Counted from the stretch's first letter, positions 16,754-26,585 are shown. The stretch is DNA of 64,000 bases from Leptothermofonsia sichuanensis E412 (GCF_019891175.1 NZ_CP072600.1:2976001-3040000); one strand, 5' to 3'. The notes: generated from the sequence alone by a model not told the origin. Numbers and translations: made by a program.

Positions 16754-17425
16754 TCAGCGATGGATGACCTGAATACACGCTTCAACCGGGAAGCGTTGCT
16801 CCATCGCGGTAATCAAAGCTTCATAGGCTTCCTGATGGGACTGAATCAGAGTCCTGGCTTGCAGAATCGCCCAGCGCTCTTTCTGTAAGCAGTTCCCAGG
16901 CGAAAACCCTAACCGGGTCAGAACGGCTCTGAGCTGCTGGCGATCGCCCTCCCCTCCTTCCACATCTCCGTAAATCAGGGTTTCTGCGGCAATCCCTGCC
17001 ATCCAGACGGTGCAGAAGCGATCCAATAACTGTGCAGAAAGCTTACCCTGCTGGAGTTCGGCTTCTAATTCCTGGGCATCAAACCGGACACCACCATTTC
17101 CTGGATAGCCCTGCCGCAGGGCTTCCCAGGCATTCAAGGCATAGCCTGTCACCGGAATTTGCAACTGGTGGGCAACCAGAAAGTGCCCTGCCTCATGCCG
17201 GATGACACGGGCACGGTGTTGTTCAGAAAAACCAGCCAGCCAATCCAGCAACAGGGTGCCACCCTGCCCCTTCCAACTCAAGCTATCCAACGTAGCCAGA
17301 CTCAGCAGGCTGAAGGTAGCGATCGCCGGCACTACTGGAGAAAGATGGATGAACGGTCCTAACAGGCTGGCCAGAGTTACGACAAAGACTGAAATCGCAA
17401 TCAGATTAAGAGAAATTTGGGACAT
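16754..17425 (-). CDS. Membrane-anchored FtsH-like (M41) peptidase-domain protein without AAA domain
   Basis: A protein of about 223 residues beginning MSQISLNLIA. Two N-terminal hydrophobic segments (residues 7-48) are followed by the zinc site HEAGH (77-81) and, further on, a helical domain with VWMAGIAAETLIYG, where FtsH has its third ligand region. The ATPase part of FtsH is absent. Similar proteins occur in cyanobacteria and plastids. It may cleave membrane proteins or act as a substrate-holding factor; the HExxH motif is intact, so activity is possible. Confidence 0.75.
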   Translation of the reverse strand: MSQISLNLIAISVFVVTLASLLGPFIHLSPVVPAIATFSLLSLATLDSLSWKGQGGTLLLDWLAGFSEQHRARVIRHEAGHFLVAHQLQIPVTGYALNAWEALRQGYPGNGGVRFDAQELEAELQQGKLSAQLLDRFCTVWMAGIAAETLIYGDVEGGEGDRQQLRAVLTRLGFSPGNCLQKERWAILQARTLIQSHQEAYEALITAMEQRFPVEACIQVIHR

Positions 17426-17670
17426 TGGAAACCAGTAACAAAGCACTATCCCATCATCCCACTATCCCACCGTTAAGACCCACCCAAAGACCCTGGCAGC
17501 ATGAATGATGAACTCTGTCCCTTCTCTGCCCCTGATTTAATCCATGCAACTGCCCCAGGATTTGACCAGAATATTCACGAATCCTTTGAAGACTGCTATA
17601 TACTGCTGTCGATCAGGTTTGTGGATTTGCTCCCTGAAGCAGTGACCACATTCCTTCGTAGAACAAAACC

Positions 17671-18882
17671 TTGGTGTGGGATGTGAGTGGGAATGGAGAA
17701 TGGCACGAACATTCTGCTGGAGATTCACTCCTGGCAGATTTGAACATTGCTCTGGTGCATGAGTGGTTGACCCCAAAGGCAACCGGCGGATCGGAACTGG
17801 TTGTGCAGGAAATTTTGAAATGGCTGGACGCTGACCTCTACGCCCTGATTGACTTTGAGTCTACCAATCCAGAGAGTTACCTGTTTAAGCGCACGATTGG
17901 TACCACATTCTTGCAACACTTTCCGTGGGCACAAAATGGCGTCCAGAAGTATTTGCCCTTTTTACCGCTGGCGATCGAACAGCTTGACCTGCGGGAATAC
18001 GACATTATTCTTTCGTCCTCTCATTTAGTGGCAAAGGGGGTTCTTACCGGAGCACAGCAACTCCATGTGTGTTATTGCCATGCCCCCATGCGCTACGCCT
18101 GGGATCTGACCTTTGACTACCTGGCAAGTAGCCGAATGGGAAAAGGACTACCGGGAGTGCTGACCCGCTACCTGCTGCATCGTTTGCGTCAGTGGGATGT
18201 ACTCACGGCGAATCGAGTAGATTATTTCATTGCCAATTCCAAAAGTACGGCGCGGCGAATCTGGCGGTGCTATCGTCGCCCGGCAAAGGTCATTTATCCA
18301 CCCGTAGACGTTCAACGATTTGCCTTGCAATCGCAAAAACAGGATTTTTATCTGACAGTATCGCGGCTGGTTAGCTATAAAAAGATTGCACTGATTGTCA
18401 GGGCATTTAATCAATTGGGGCTGCCATTAGTTGTGATTGGAAGTGGTCCTGAACTGAACCAGATTCGCCAGCTTGCTCACTCGAATGTGCAGGTTTTGGG
18501 CTGGCAACCAGATGCGGTGGTTGAGGAATATATGGGGCAGGCAAAAGCATTTGTTTATGCAGCGTTTGAAGACTTTGGGATTGCACCAGTAGAAGCCCAG
18601 GCCTGCGGCACGCCTGTGATTGCCTATGGGGCTGGAGGAACCTTAGAGACAGTGCGGGATGTTCGTCAGGAGGGCGAGAATGGCACCGGAATTCTCTTCC
18701 ATCAACAAACTGAAGCCGCATTGATGGAAACCATTATTTTGTTTGAACAGTATCAGAAAATACTGAATCCAGAGGTGCTGCGATCGCACGCCCTTTCCTT
18801 TCGTCCCGAAGTCTTTAAAGATCACTATTGCGCTTTCCTGAAACAGTGCTACGAAGAGTTTCAAACTGCGTCTCGACTATGA
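17671..18882 (+). CDS. Glycosyltransferase family 4
   Basis: A GT-B glycosyltransferase of up to 403 residues. The N-terminal domain starts at NIALVHEWLTPKATGGSE; the C-terminal nucleotide-sugar domain has FYLTVSRLVSYKK and the ExFGIAPVEAQACGTPVIAY block. The start is uncertain: the frame opens with TTG at 17671 and another start could lie nearer residue 24. The downstream priming sugar transferase suggests joint work on an exopolysaccharide or cell-surface glycan. Confidence 0.85.
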   Translation: MVWDVSGNGEWHEHSAGDSLLADLNIALVHEWLTPKATGGSELVVQEILKWLDADLYALIDFESTNPESYLFKRTIGTTFLQHFPWAQNGVQKYLPFLPLAIEQLDLREYDIILSSSHLVAKGVLTGAQQLHVCYCHAPMRYAWDLTFDYLASSRMGKGLPGVLTRYLLHRLRQWDVLTANRVDYFIANSKSTARRIWRCYRRPAKVIYPPVDVQRFALQSQKQDFYLTVSRLVSYKKIALIVRAFNQLGLPLVVIGSGPELNQIRQLAHSNVQVLGWQPDAVVEEYMGQAKAFVYAAFEDFGIAPVEAQACGTPVIAYGAGGTLETVRDVRQEGENGTGILFHQQTEAALMETIILFEQYQKILNPEVLRSHALSFRPEVFKDHYCAFLKQCYEEFQTASRL

Positions 18883-19002
18883 GATTTTCCTGATTTGCCC
18901 CATGACCTATGAAATCTTTGCCTAAATTGGAATCAAATTCTGCGTAGAGGGGGTCAGTGGCTTTATGATGGGGACTGTGTGGTGTGGATGTGAAGGAGTA
19001 AG

Positions 19003-19707
19003 ATGACTGCCGAAAGCCAACTCATTTCCGGCAAATCTGTTCGTTCGTTGATTCGGCGAGGGTTGCTCCCTGCGCTTTCAATTGCTCTTGATGGAGAATT
19101 TTCTAAGCGACTGTTCGATATTCTGTTTTCCCTGACGGTTCTGATCGTCTTTTCTCCGGTCTATCTGTTTTTGATGCTGCTGATTGCTTTAAGTTCTCCC
19201 GGTCCTGTTTTCTATGTGCAGAAACGGATGGGACGCAACTTCAAACCGTTTGGTTGTATTAAATTCAGAACAATGGTTCCGAATGCGGATGAAGTCCTGT
19301 ACGAAATCATGGAGACCTCACCTCGCCTGCGTCAGGAATTTCGGAAAAACTTCAAACTGAAACGGGACCCCAGGATTACCTGGATTGGGCGCTTCCTGAG
19401 GATGACCAGTCTGGATGAGTTTCCTCAATTTCTGAATGTGCTCAAGGGGGATATGAGCGTTGTAGGTCCTCGCCCGGTCGTGTATGAAGAACTGGAACGC
19501 TATGGCAGACATGCCGAAAGGGTATTCAGCATCCGACCAGGGATTACGGGGCTATGGCAGGTATCAGGGCGGAATGACATTCCCTACCCCAGGCGGGTTC
19601 AGATTGATATTTATTACGTCAATTTCCGCAGCTTCATCATGGATTTGTGGATTGTCTTTAAGACGATTGGGGTTATCATTTTCCCAAAAGATAATGGTGC
19701 CTATTGA
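19003..19707 (+). CDS. Priming sugar transferase (WcaJ/ExoY type)
   Basis: A 234-residue polyprenyl-phosphate sugar-1-phosphate transferase. One membrane helix (about residues 38-65) is followed by the catalytic domain with KFRTMVPNAD, RDPRITWIGRFLR, SLDEFPQ and VVGPRP. It starts exopolysaccharide repeat-unit synthesis by moving a sugar phosphate from a UDP-sugar to undecaprenyl phosphate. AAGGAG lies seven bases before the ATG. The upstream GT4 is a likely next enzyme in the same pathway; polymerase and flippase genes are not in the window. Confidence 0.9.
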   Translation: MTAESQLISGKSVRSLIRRGLLPALSIALDGEFSKRLFDILFSLTVLIVFSPVYLFLMLLIALSSPGPVFYVQKRMGRNFKPFGCIKFRTMVPNADEVLYEIMETSPRLRQEFRKNFKLKRDPRITWIGRFLRMTSLDEFPQFLNVLKGDMSVVGPRPVVYEELERYGRHAERVFSIRPGITGLWQVSGRNDIPYPRRVQIDIYYVNFRSFIMDLWIVFKTIGVIIFPKDNGAY

Positions 19708-19830
19708 GCAAACGGTTCCTGGTTCAGGGTAGCTTCCTGGCTCCGGTGGCTGCTGGCAGTTTTCCTCAACCCATCTGGGTTCCTGAGTTCGTTGAGGATT
19801 TAGTTGAGGGCATGGGGGGATTCTCCATTC

Positions 19831-22497
19831 ATGAAGCCCGTGAACGTCGTCCCGTCCTTTCATCAACTCCTCACGCCCAAACGGCTGGCAATTTTAGAGG
19901 CTGTTCTAATTGGGTTGGTAGCTGCGATCGCAGCCGTTTCCCTGAAGCGGGGCATTGACTGGCTGGGCGGATGGCGATTACAGGAATCCTTGATTGCCCC
20001 AGCATGGTTGCTTTTGCCAGCCGTTGGTCTGGCAGGTGGATTGCTGGCAGGGATCCTGGTTGACTGGATTGCCCCAGAAGCCAGCGGTAGTGGTGTCCCC
20101 CAGGTCAAGGCGGCTCTGGCCCATGTGCCCCTTGCCCTCAACCTGCGGGTTGCCCTGGTCAAACTGGTCAGTACCCTGTTGACACTGAGCAGTGGTTTTG
20201 TCCTGGGCAGACAGGGACCTACTGTCCAGGTTGGAGCAGCCCTTGCCGCCCAGCTCAGTCGGTGGGTACCGGCATCGCCAGATCATCAACGACAACTCCT
20301 GGCCGCAGGGGCAGCCGCTGGCCTGGCTGCCGGGTTTGATGCTCCCATCGCCGGGGTGATGTTTGTGATTGAGGAACTGCTTCAGGATGTGTCCAGCCTG
20401 ACCCTGGGGACGGCCATCCTGGCCTCGTTTACTGGAGGAGTGGTTTCGCGGGTTCTGGGGGGTCCCGGTTTGAGGTTAGGGTTTGACCCACTGCGACATC
20501 AGACTGACTTTTCTCTGCACCAGATCCCCTTTCTGCTGCTGTTGGGCGTTCTGGCAGGAGGATTTGCAGCTCTCTTTAATCGGGGTATTGTGACAACCCT
20601 GCGGTTCAGTCGGCGACAGGTGCGCCTCAGTCTACCGATCAAAATTGGGCTGGCCGGACTGATTTCCGGCTTGACGGCAGCCCTGCTACCGCCTGTGTTT
20701 CGAGACACCAACCACTTGCAGATGTTTCTGACGGTGGGAAATGCCGACTGGACCATGACCATCGGGGCATTTGTATTCCAGTTTGTCCTGACGCTGGTGG
20801 CTTGTAGTGCCGAGACGCCTGGAGGACTATTCATCCCCAGTCTGATTTTGGGAGCCGCTCTGGGGCATCTGGTAGGGATGGCGGAAGATACCCTGCTGGC
20901 AGGCCAGGGACAACCTGTCCTCTACGGATTGACAGGCATGGGAGCATTTTTTGGTGCGGTTGCAAAGGTGCCAGTCACGGCGCTCGTGATTGTGTTTGAG
21001 ATGACCACCAACTTCAATATGGTGCTGCCCTTGATGATTGCTTCCGTGACGGCTTATCTGGTGGCAGAGTGGCTGGCTCCTGGTTCTCTTTATACCCATT
21101 TACTGGAATTGAAAGGGATTCATCTGGAATTGGGAACGGTGAGCGATGGACTGTGGGCACGGCTGAAGGCAGCCGATGTGATGCAGAAAACGGTGGAAAC
21201 CCTTTCCAGCCAGATGAGTCTGGATGAGGTAGTGCAGGCATTTTCCCGATCGCATCATCGCGGGTTTCCAGTGGTAGATGAGGGCAAACTGGTGGGCATT
21301 GTGACTCAATCCGATCTGGATAAGATTGCTCAACGGAAATTACCGGGCACCGCTCTACTACAGGAAATCATGACTCCGCACCCCATTACCGTGCATTCAG
21401 GCGACACCCTGAGTCATGTGCTCTACTTACTCTCCCGTTACAAGCTTTCCCGGTTGCCCGTAGTCGATCATCGCAGACTGGTGGGGATCATCACCCGCAG
21501 TGATATTTTACGAGTAGAGTCTGATAAATTGCGGGGGGGGGCTGACCCGATCAAGCCCCGGGCGGAGCCTTCCTACGTGGTCTACCAGACACGATCGCCC
21601 GCCACAGGACAGGGCAAAATTCTATTGCCGTTGAGTAATCCCCAAACAGCACCAGGATTGTTAAAGCTGGCCCTGGCGATCGCCCGCGAACGGAACTACG
21701 AAGTGGAATGTTTGCAGGTCATTTCCGTCCCTCGTCACAGTTCTCCGGCTCAAGTAGGGGTGAACACGGCTGCCAGCCGTCGTCTCTTAGCCCACGCCGC
21801 CAGGCAGGCAAAAAACTGGCGGATTCCCTTCCACAGCCAGATTCGGGCAACCCATAGTGTGTCCCAGGCAATTTTGGAAACGGTTCAGGAGGAGCACGTC
21901 GATATGCTGCTGATGGGCTGGAAAGGCAGCACATCCACCCCTGGGCGCATCTTTGGTGATGTGGTAGACACCGTTATTCGGCAGGCTGCCTGTGATGTCG
22001 TGCTGGTGAAATTGGGAGAAGATTGGGCAGACGTTGAGCATGAAACAACGGAGACTACAGCTTTATCCCAGGCATCTGTCCACACGCTGATACACTGGAT
22101 GCGGCTAAAACGCTGGCTGATTCCGATTGCGGGTGGACCCAATTCTCAGTATGCCATTACCCTGTTGCCAGCCCTGGTGTCCCTGACCCAGAACCCGGAG
22201 ATTCGGCTGTGCCAGGTATTCCCCCGGACCAAAGCTCCCCTGAATATTCATACCTTAGAAGCTGATGCGGCATTTCTGCGGCAGCGCCTGCACAATCCAG
22301 TGACTATGATCCCGGTCTGTTCTGACTCTGTCGCAGAAGCCGTGATTGATATGGCGCAGAAAGACCAGTGTGATGTGATTGTACTGGGAGCCAGCCGGGA
22401 AGGGCTGCTGCAACAGGCAATTCATGGCAATATTCCTGAGGCGATCGCCCGTCACTCCCAATGCACAGTAATTCTGGTGAGAAAAGCAATTTCTTGA
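19831..22497 (+). CDS. ClC chloride transporter fused to CBS pair and two USP domains
   Basis: About 888 residues: a ClC membrane domain (about 20-425), two CBS domains (about 445-570) and two universal-stress-like domains (about 590-730 and 760-888). Anion-path motifs are GSGVP (86-90) and GRQGPTVQ (126-133). In exchangers such as E. coli ClC the third residue of the latter is the gating Glu; here it is Gln128 (codon CAG), while the internal Glu pair (IEELL, 181-182) remains. This may give uncoupled, channel-like anion movement. The CBS and USP domains suggest control by adenine nucleotides. A run of nine G lies between CBS and USP (about 21533-21541). TTG 19804 is another possible start. 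Confidence 0.85.
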   Translation: MKPVNVVPSFHQLLTPKRLAILEAVLIGLVAAIAAVSLKRGIDWLGGWRLQESLIAPAWLLLPAVGLAGGLLAGILVDWIAPEASGSGVPQVKAALAHVPLALNLRVALVKLVSTLLTLSSGFVLGRQGPTVQVGAALAAQLSRWVPASPDHQRQLLAAGAAAGLAAGFDAPIAGVMFVIEELLQDVSSLTLGTAILASFTGGVVSRVLGGPGLRLGFDPLRHQTDFSLHQIPFLLLLGVLAGGFAALFNRGIVTTLRFSRRQVRLSLPIKIGLAGLISGLTAALLPPVFRDTNHLQMFLTVGNADWTMTIGAFVFQFVLTLVACSAETPGGLFIPSLILGAALGHLVGMAEDTLLAGQGQPVLYGLTGMGAFFGAVAKVPVTALVIVFEMTTNFNMVLPLMIASVTAYLVAEWLAPGSLYTHLLELKGIHLELGTVSDGLWARLKAADVMQKTVETLSSQMSLDEVVQAFSRSHHRGFPVVDEGKLVGIVTQSDLDKIAQRKLPGTALLQEIMTPHPITVHSGDTLSHVLYLLSRYKLSRLPVVDHRRLVGIITRSDILRVESDKLRGGADPIKPRAEPSYVVYQTRSPATGQGKILLPLSNPQTAPGLLKLALAIARERNYEVECLQVISVPRHSSPAQVGVNTAASRRLLAHAARQAKNWRIPFHSQIRATHSVSQAILETVQEEHVDMLLMGWKGSTSTPGRIFGDVVDTVIRQAACDVVLVKLGEDWADVEHETTETTALSQASVHTLIHWMRLKRWLIPIAGGPNSQYAITLLPALVSLTQNPEIRLCQVFPRTKAPLNIHTLEADAAFLRQRLHNPVTMIPVCSDSVAEAVIDMAQKDQCDVIVLGASREGLLQQAIHGNIPEAIARHSQCTVILVRKAIS

Positions 22498-22626
22498 GCG
22501 CGTTCAAAACTGACTTTCCCTGATTCAGGCAACAAAGCCGATCCGGGATGATTTAATCTGCGCTCCTGCGTTGGAAGGTCATTCCAAATGGTAAAGTCCT
22601 GATTGGAGGGTCTTGAGGAATTTGAC

Positions 22627-23673
22627 ATGAAAGCGCAGGTGTTTCGGGGAGTCAATCAGCTCAGTTACGAAGAGATTCCAATGCCAGAGATTGCACCAGA
22701 TGAGGTTCTGGTGCAGGTAAAGGTGGTTGGATTGTGTCAGTCAGATATTAAAAAAATTCGCTATCCACTCTATGAGCCACCCCGTGTTTTTGGGCATGAA
22801 ACCGCTGGCACGATCGCCGCTATTGGTTCTGAGGTAAAAGGCTGGCAGGTGGGAGATCGAGTCATTGTCCTGCATCATATCCCCTGTATGCACTGTGCCT
22901 ACTGCCTGAATGACAACTTTTCCATGTGCGATGTCTATAAGAACATCACGACTACTGCCGGTTTTGCCCCCAGTGGGGGTGGTTTTGCCGAATATGTGAA
23001 GGTGCCAGGGCATATCGTGCGCAATGGTGGCTTGATGACGATTCCAGAGGATGTGACCTTTGAACAAGCCAGCTTTGTTGAGCCAACGAACTGCTGTCTG
23101 AAAGCAGTCAAAAAAGCACAGGTGCAACCCGGTCAAACCGTTTTGATTACGGGGGCAGGCCCCATCGGACTGATGTTTATTATGCTGGTGAAACACTTTG
23201 GGGCACGGGCGATCGCCACTGACCTGATTCCCAGCCGCATTAATAAAGCCCTGGAAGTTGGTGCTGATGCTGCTTTTGATGCTCGTGATCCCGATCTGGC
23301 TGCCAGAGTCCATGCCATGACTGATGGCATTGGGGCAGATACCAGCTTGCTGGCAGTTCCCAGTGAAAAAGCCTTCTTCCAGGCACTCGACTGCACCCGC
23401 AAAGGTGGCAAGATTCTGTTCTTTGCCGAATTTCCTGATGAGGTTGAAATTCCCATCAATCCCAATATTCTCTACCGCCGTGAGATTGATTTAATGGGCA
23501 GCTACAGTTCTTCCTTCCGCGTCCAGCGATTAGCGGCAGAGATTGTGTTTAACCGGCGAATTGATGTGGATGCCCTGGTGAGCGATCGCTACCCCCTCAA
23601 GGATCTGGCGATCGCGGTAGAGCAGGCAGTTGCTCCCACGCCTGAAACCTATAAGATTTTAATTTATCCTTAA
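22627..23673 (+). CDS. Zinc-dependent medium-chain alcohol/polyol dehydrogenase
   Basis: A 348-residue MDR enzyme. The start MKAQVFRG has GAGG nine bases upstream. Catalytic zinc ligands fit CQSD and GHE (VFGHETAG); the structural zinc site is complete (CMHCAYCLNDNFSMC). The cofactor site reads ITGAGPIGLMF. It resembles sorbitol, threonine and sugar-alcohol dehydrogenases; substrate not deducible. A hairpin terminator lies about 150 bp downstream. Confidence 0.85.
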   Translation: MKAQVFRGVNQLSYEEIPMPEIAPDEVLVQVKVVGLCQSDIKKIRYPLYEPPRVFGHETAGTIAAIGSEVKGWQVGDRVIVLHHIPCMHCAYCLNDNFSMCDVYKNITTTAGFAPSGGGFAEYVKVPGHIVRNGGLMTIPEDVTFEQASFVEPTNCCLKAVKKAQVQPGQTVLITGAGPIGLMFIMLVKHFGARAIATDLIPSRINKALEVGADAAFDARDPDLAARVHAMTDGIGADTSLLAVPSEKAFFQALDCTRKGGKILFFAEFPDEVEIPINPNILYRREIDLMGSYSSSFRVQRLAAEIVFNRRIDVDALVSDRYPLKDLAIAVEQAVAPTPETYKILIYP

Positions 23674-23818
23674 GGGTTGTTAAGCCATAGCTTCATACGT
23701 TCTCGTGACGAAGTTGGAAGGGGAGTAGAGATATTACAACGAACGTATTACAGCAGACGAGGCAGATACCCGATTGAACGCTCTGCGCCGTTGGATGCCC
23801 ACACATGACCACCAAAAA

Positions 23819-23850
23819 GCGCTCAGGCACTGTTGCCTGAGCGCCTTTCA
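23819..23850 (+). terminator. Rho-independent-type terminator
   Basis: An 11 bp perfect stem GCGCTCAGGCA / TGCCTGAGCGC with a four-base loop, preceded by AAAAA and followed by CTTTC. It can serve the alcohol dehydrogenase gene and, because of the A run, weakly also the opposite direction. Confidence 0.7.
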
Positions 23851-23908
23851 AATCAACCTGCAATCAAACCGGATGGAATGACTTGCCAGGAAACACTAGT
23901 AGAAACTA

Positions 23909-24011
23909 GTGTTCCGTTAGGAAAATCTTGACGGGTCGCAGACCGTCAAAATTTAACTTCAATCAGCCTTTCAGTATTCAGTTACCTGTCAAACTTAATT
24001 TGACAGACCAC
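23909..24011. repeat. Family A short mobile-like element, copy 1
   Basis: A 103 bp element flanked by TA (23907-23908 and 24012-24013). One end is GTGTTCCGTTAGG and the other, read inward, is GTGGTCTGTCAAATT. It contains the palindrome-like parts GACGGGTCGCAGACCGTC and CTGTCAAACTTAATTTGACAG. It matches the copy at 45231-45333 over its whole length in reverse. Its C at 24011 completes the stop codon of the rbp gene on the minus strand. Confidence 0.85.
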
Positions 24012-24313
24012 TAGTAGCTTCGAGAGAAGCTATCCCGTCTCTGCTTACCATTGCCGAAGGAATTTCTGTTTTCGCGGGGCTTTGCTTTGTTGACCTTCAG
24101 ATCACGCCCCATCCATTCAGCCCCATCCAGTGCATCAATTGCAGCCTGCTCTTCGGCATCTGTGCCCATTTCAACGAAACCAAAACCGCGCATCCGACCA
24201 GTTTCACGATCAGTAGGAAGCTGAACCCGCTTGACAGAACCATACTCAGCAAAAACAGCGGTTACCTCAGCTTCTGTAACCTGATAGGACAGGTTACCAA
24301 TATAAATTGACAT
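24011..24313 (-). CDS. RNA-binding protein, single RRM (cyanobacterial Rbp)
   Basis: A 100-residue protein with one RNA recognition motif: RNP2 is IYIGNL (residues 3-8) and RNP1 is RGFGFVEM. The tail is short, Arg/Ser-rich and lacks the Gly-rich repeats of the larger type. Cyanobacterial Rbps are often cold-induced and bind mRNA; the roughly 130 bp A/T-rich leader before this ATG could carry such control. The TAG stop is formed by target TA plus the terminal G of a family A element, so the element sits exactly at the gene's end without changing the protein. Confidence 0.9.
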   Translation of the reverse strand: MSIYIGNLSYQVTEAEVTAVFAEYGSVKRVQLPTDRETGRMRGFGFVEMGTDAEEQAAIDALDGAEWMGRDLKVNKAKPRENRNSFGNGKQRRDSFSRSY

Positions 24314-24451
24314 TCACTTAGCTCCAAAATCAAATGGACGTAAAGAATGAGATTTCGGAGAGAAGTCTGCCAATACAAAACGTGAAAAACTCGTTGATAC
24401 TAGAAACAAAAACTTCACCGATATTCATCTCACTGTGATTATAGCACATCT

Positions 24452-25513
24452 CTAAGCCACACAGATTCCATATCTGGGCAGCAACTCATGGGTGATATAG
24501 AAATGATGTGCCTGCAAGGCATCATGGAAAAGTTTCCAGTGGCTGGTCAGGAAACTGGGGTCATAGTGATAGATCTCATTGCGCTCTACTTCATCCCTGG
24601 TCCCCAGGGCCTCATGCTTCCAGGATCCCTTGCCCTTAGCAATATAGGTGATCCCTGCTGGACCAAAACTGAACTTGCCCGCTGCTATCGCCGCTACCCA
24701 TTGTTGATGGCGCATGGTTCCACTATTGTCTGTAATGGTCTGAAACAGGGTGGCGATCAGGGCTTTATCAGGTTCAGGCAATCCGGGTACTGTGGCATCC
24801 GGGTCACCTGAACGATACCGTCGCATGACCCGACACAGGCAATCTGCCGCTTCCAGGAAGTCTTTGGGATTATCCCGGCTGATTTTTTCCCCCCGTCCAT
24901 TGGTATAGCCCCAGCGGAGAAAGGGCTTATCGGGGTTGCTCAAAACAGCCCCATGCCCCAGGGGCAATGCTTCACCAATAAAAAATCCTTTTAACCGATT
25001 CACCAGGGCGCGATCGGGCAAACCGTCACCATCGACTAAACTGCGGGCTTCATTCACCCGATGATTAACCCCAGCAAAGCCCTGATGCGCCCAGGTATCC
25101 GCATAAACGTGCATGGTAATGCCCAGTCGATATAACCCATAAGCAGCATCCTGGCGAAGGATGCACTCTCTCACCATCTCCTGAGCGACATAGCTATTGG
25201 GGCAACAGATTAACTTGTCAATAAAGGTACCGCCTGGATCTTGCCCCGCTGGTAACCCTCCGTTTCCCGGTAAAAAGTGGAACGGAATCCAGACCTGGTA
25301 GTTTGCCAGTTCCTGAAAGTTTCGATAATCCAGCATCTTATGGGCAGAGCTGATCCGGTCAAACATGGCTCCGTTATCGAATCGGATGGTGCCTGCATTG
25401 ATGGCATCATCCACATATTGGGCCGCATAAGCAATCACACTGGCTGCTGGATGCTCAAAACCCGCCAAACGGGCACATACATAGGTCACGCCATGGTGAA
25501 AGTCTATTTGCAT
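24452..25513 (-). CDS. DUF6765-like protein, putative metal-dependent hydrolase
   Basis: A 353-residue protein beginning MQIDFHHGVTYVCARLAGF, which I recall as the start of DUF6765 proteins. Many His and Asp residues could bind metal: DFHH, YVDDA, HVYADTWAHQGFAG and HAHHF-like motifs near the end (LQAHHFYITHE). The pattern resembles the zinc-dependent phospholipase C / S1-P1 nuclease helical fold, but that is inference. No signal peptide is visible. It appears to be a single gene. Confidence 0.55.
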   Translation of the reverse strand: MQIDFHHGVTYVCARLAGFEHPAASVIAYAAQYVDDAINAGTIRFDNGAMFDRISSAHKMLDYRNFQELANYQVWIPFHFLPGNGGLPAGQDPGGTFIDKLICCPNSYVAQEMVRECILRQDAAYGLYRLGITMHVYADTWAHQGFAGVNHRVNEARSLVDGDGLPDRALVNRLKGFFIGEALPLGHGAVLSNPDKPFLRWGYTNGRGEKISRDNPKDFLEAADCLCRVMRRYRSGDPDATVPGLPEPDKALIATLFQTITDNSGTMRHQQWVAAIAAGKFSFGPAGITYIAKGKGSWKHEALGTRDEVERNEIYHYDPSFLTSHWKLFHDALQAHHFYITHELLPRYGICVA

Positions 25514-25665
25514 GGTGAATCAATCGTCCAGACGCACGTTTAAATCTGTCCCAGGTCAAAGAGAAGTATCAATACCTTAGAGGTTGATCTTTCTGCTTGC
25601 CCCGCTTTGACATTTTTTTTAAGACTCAACGGCATTTCCTAGCCATTAATCGCTGGCTTCAGAAT

Positions 25666-26031
25666 TCACTCCATCCCCGGCAGGAAACCGACTTCACGCC
25701 CAAATCGCAGCATTTCCAGGCTGCGATCGCCATAGACGGCCTCAATTTGCTGCCGGCAACAGTCAATCGCAAAATCATTCAACTCTTCTGGCTCAATCCC
25801 AAACATTTCCTGGAATACAGGTGCTTCAACCCGGCAGAAGCGCGGGCGATCAGGATAAATACGGCACTCACGAGTGCCATGGTCAAAATAAACACACCAG
25901 CCCCCGTCACCCACCATACTCAGGTAAAGGTCTAACTCCTGGGGGGAAAGGTACTCCGCCAGCTCAGGTCGTTCAGCGGGATCCAGGTGACAACAGGCAC
26001 CGCAGTTCTTCACACATTGCCATGTCGCCAT
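25666..26031 (-). CDS. YkgJ-family cysteine cluster protein
   Basis: A 121-residue protein with an N-terminal Cys cluster (CVKNCGACCHLD) and further Cys in CRIYPDRPRFC and DCC. This set matches the YkgJ family, which is thought to bind zinc or an iron-sulfur cluster; the role is unknown. It is divergent from psb30. Confidence 0.85.
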   Translation of the reverse strand: MATWQCVKNCGACCHLDPAERPELAEYLSPQELDLYLSMVGDGGWCVYFDHGTRECRIYPDRPRFCRVEAPVFQEMFGIEPEELNDFAIDCCRQQIEAVYGDRSLEMLRFGREVGFLPGME

Positions 26032-26298
26032 ACCTTCAAACCCACCGCCACAACACTTTGTTAATCCAGCTTAACCTTTCCCCAAAACGGGTATCAAAAT
26101 TTTGCATCGGGGTAGGGGAGAATGCCTCAGGAGTAAGGAATCGGAGGATTGTATACTTTTATTAATTTTCTTAAAAGTGAGACACCAGACCGATAAAATA
26201 GGTTCCGTTGCAGAAATTTCATTGGCTTTCATCCAGTGGTTTTTCTATTCACTGGCTTTTTCTGTTCACTGCCTATTGACGTAGGACTCGGAGGGGTA

Positions 26299-26439
26299 AT
26301 GAGTTTTGTTAATGACCTGCTCAATGTATTCGGCGGGATTAATTTTGAAGCGATTGTTCAGTTAACCATGTTAGCTGCCATTGTCATTGCTGGGCCTGCT
26401 GTGATTTTCCTGCTTGCCGCACGCGGCGGGGATTTGTAG
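26299..26439 (+). CDS. psb30: Photosystem II protein Psb30 (Ycf12)
   Basis: A 46-residue single-helix protein: FEAIVQLTMLAAIVIAGPAV followed by IFLLAARGGDL, which is the hallmark of Psb30, a small intrinsic subunit of photosystem II near PsbJ and PsbK that stabilises the complex. GGAGGGG lies a few bases before the ATG at 26299. A strong terminator follows about 90 bp downstream, so it is transcribed on its own. Confidence 0.95.
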   Translation: MSFVNDLLNVFGGINFEAIVQLTMLAAIVIAGPAVIFLLAARGGDL

Positions 26440-26530
26440 ACAGCAGAATTTCTGGATGTTCTGTAGCTTTTTCCCAGAGTCATCCAGCATGAGGTCAAAA
26501 AATTTCTTCAAGTATGAGAGAGTAGTGACG

Positions 26531-26556
26531 AGCCCGACGGAAGTCGGGCTTTTTAT
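26531..26556 (+). terminator. Rho-independent terminator of psb30
   Basis: The perfect 8 bp stem AGCCCGAC / GTCGGGCT with a GGAA tetraloop is followed directly by TTTTATT. Confidence 0.85.
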
Positions 26557-26585
26557 TGGTCTTTGGGGAAGGGTAGAAAGATTGG

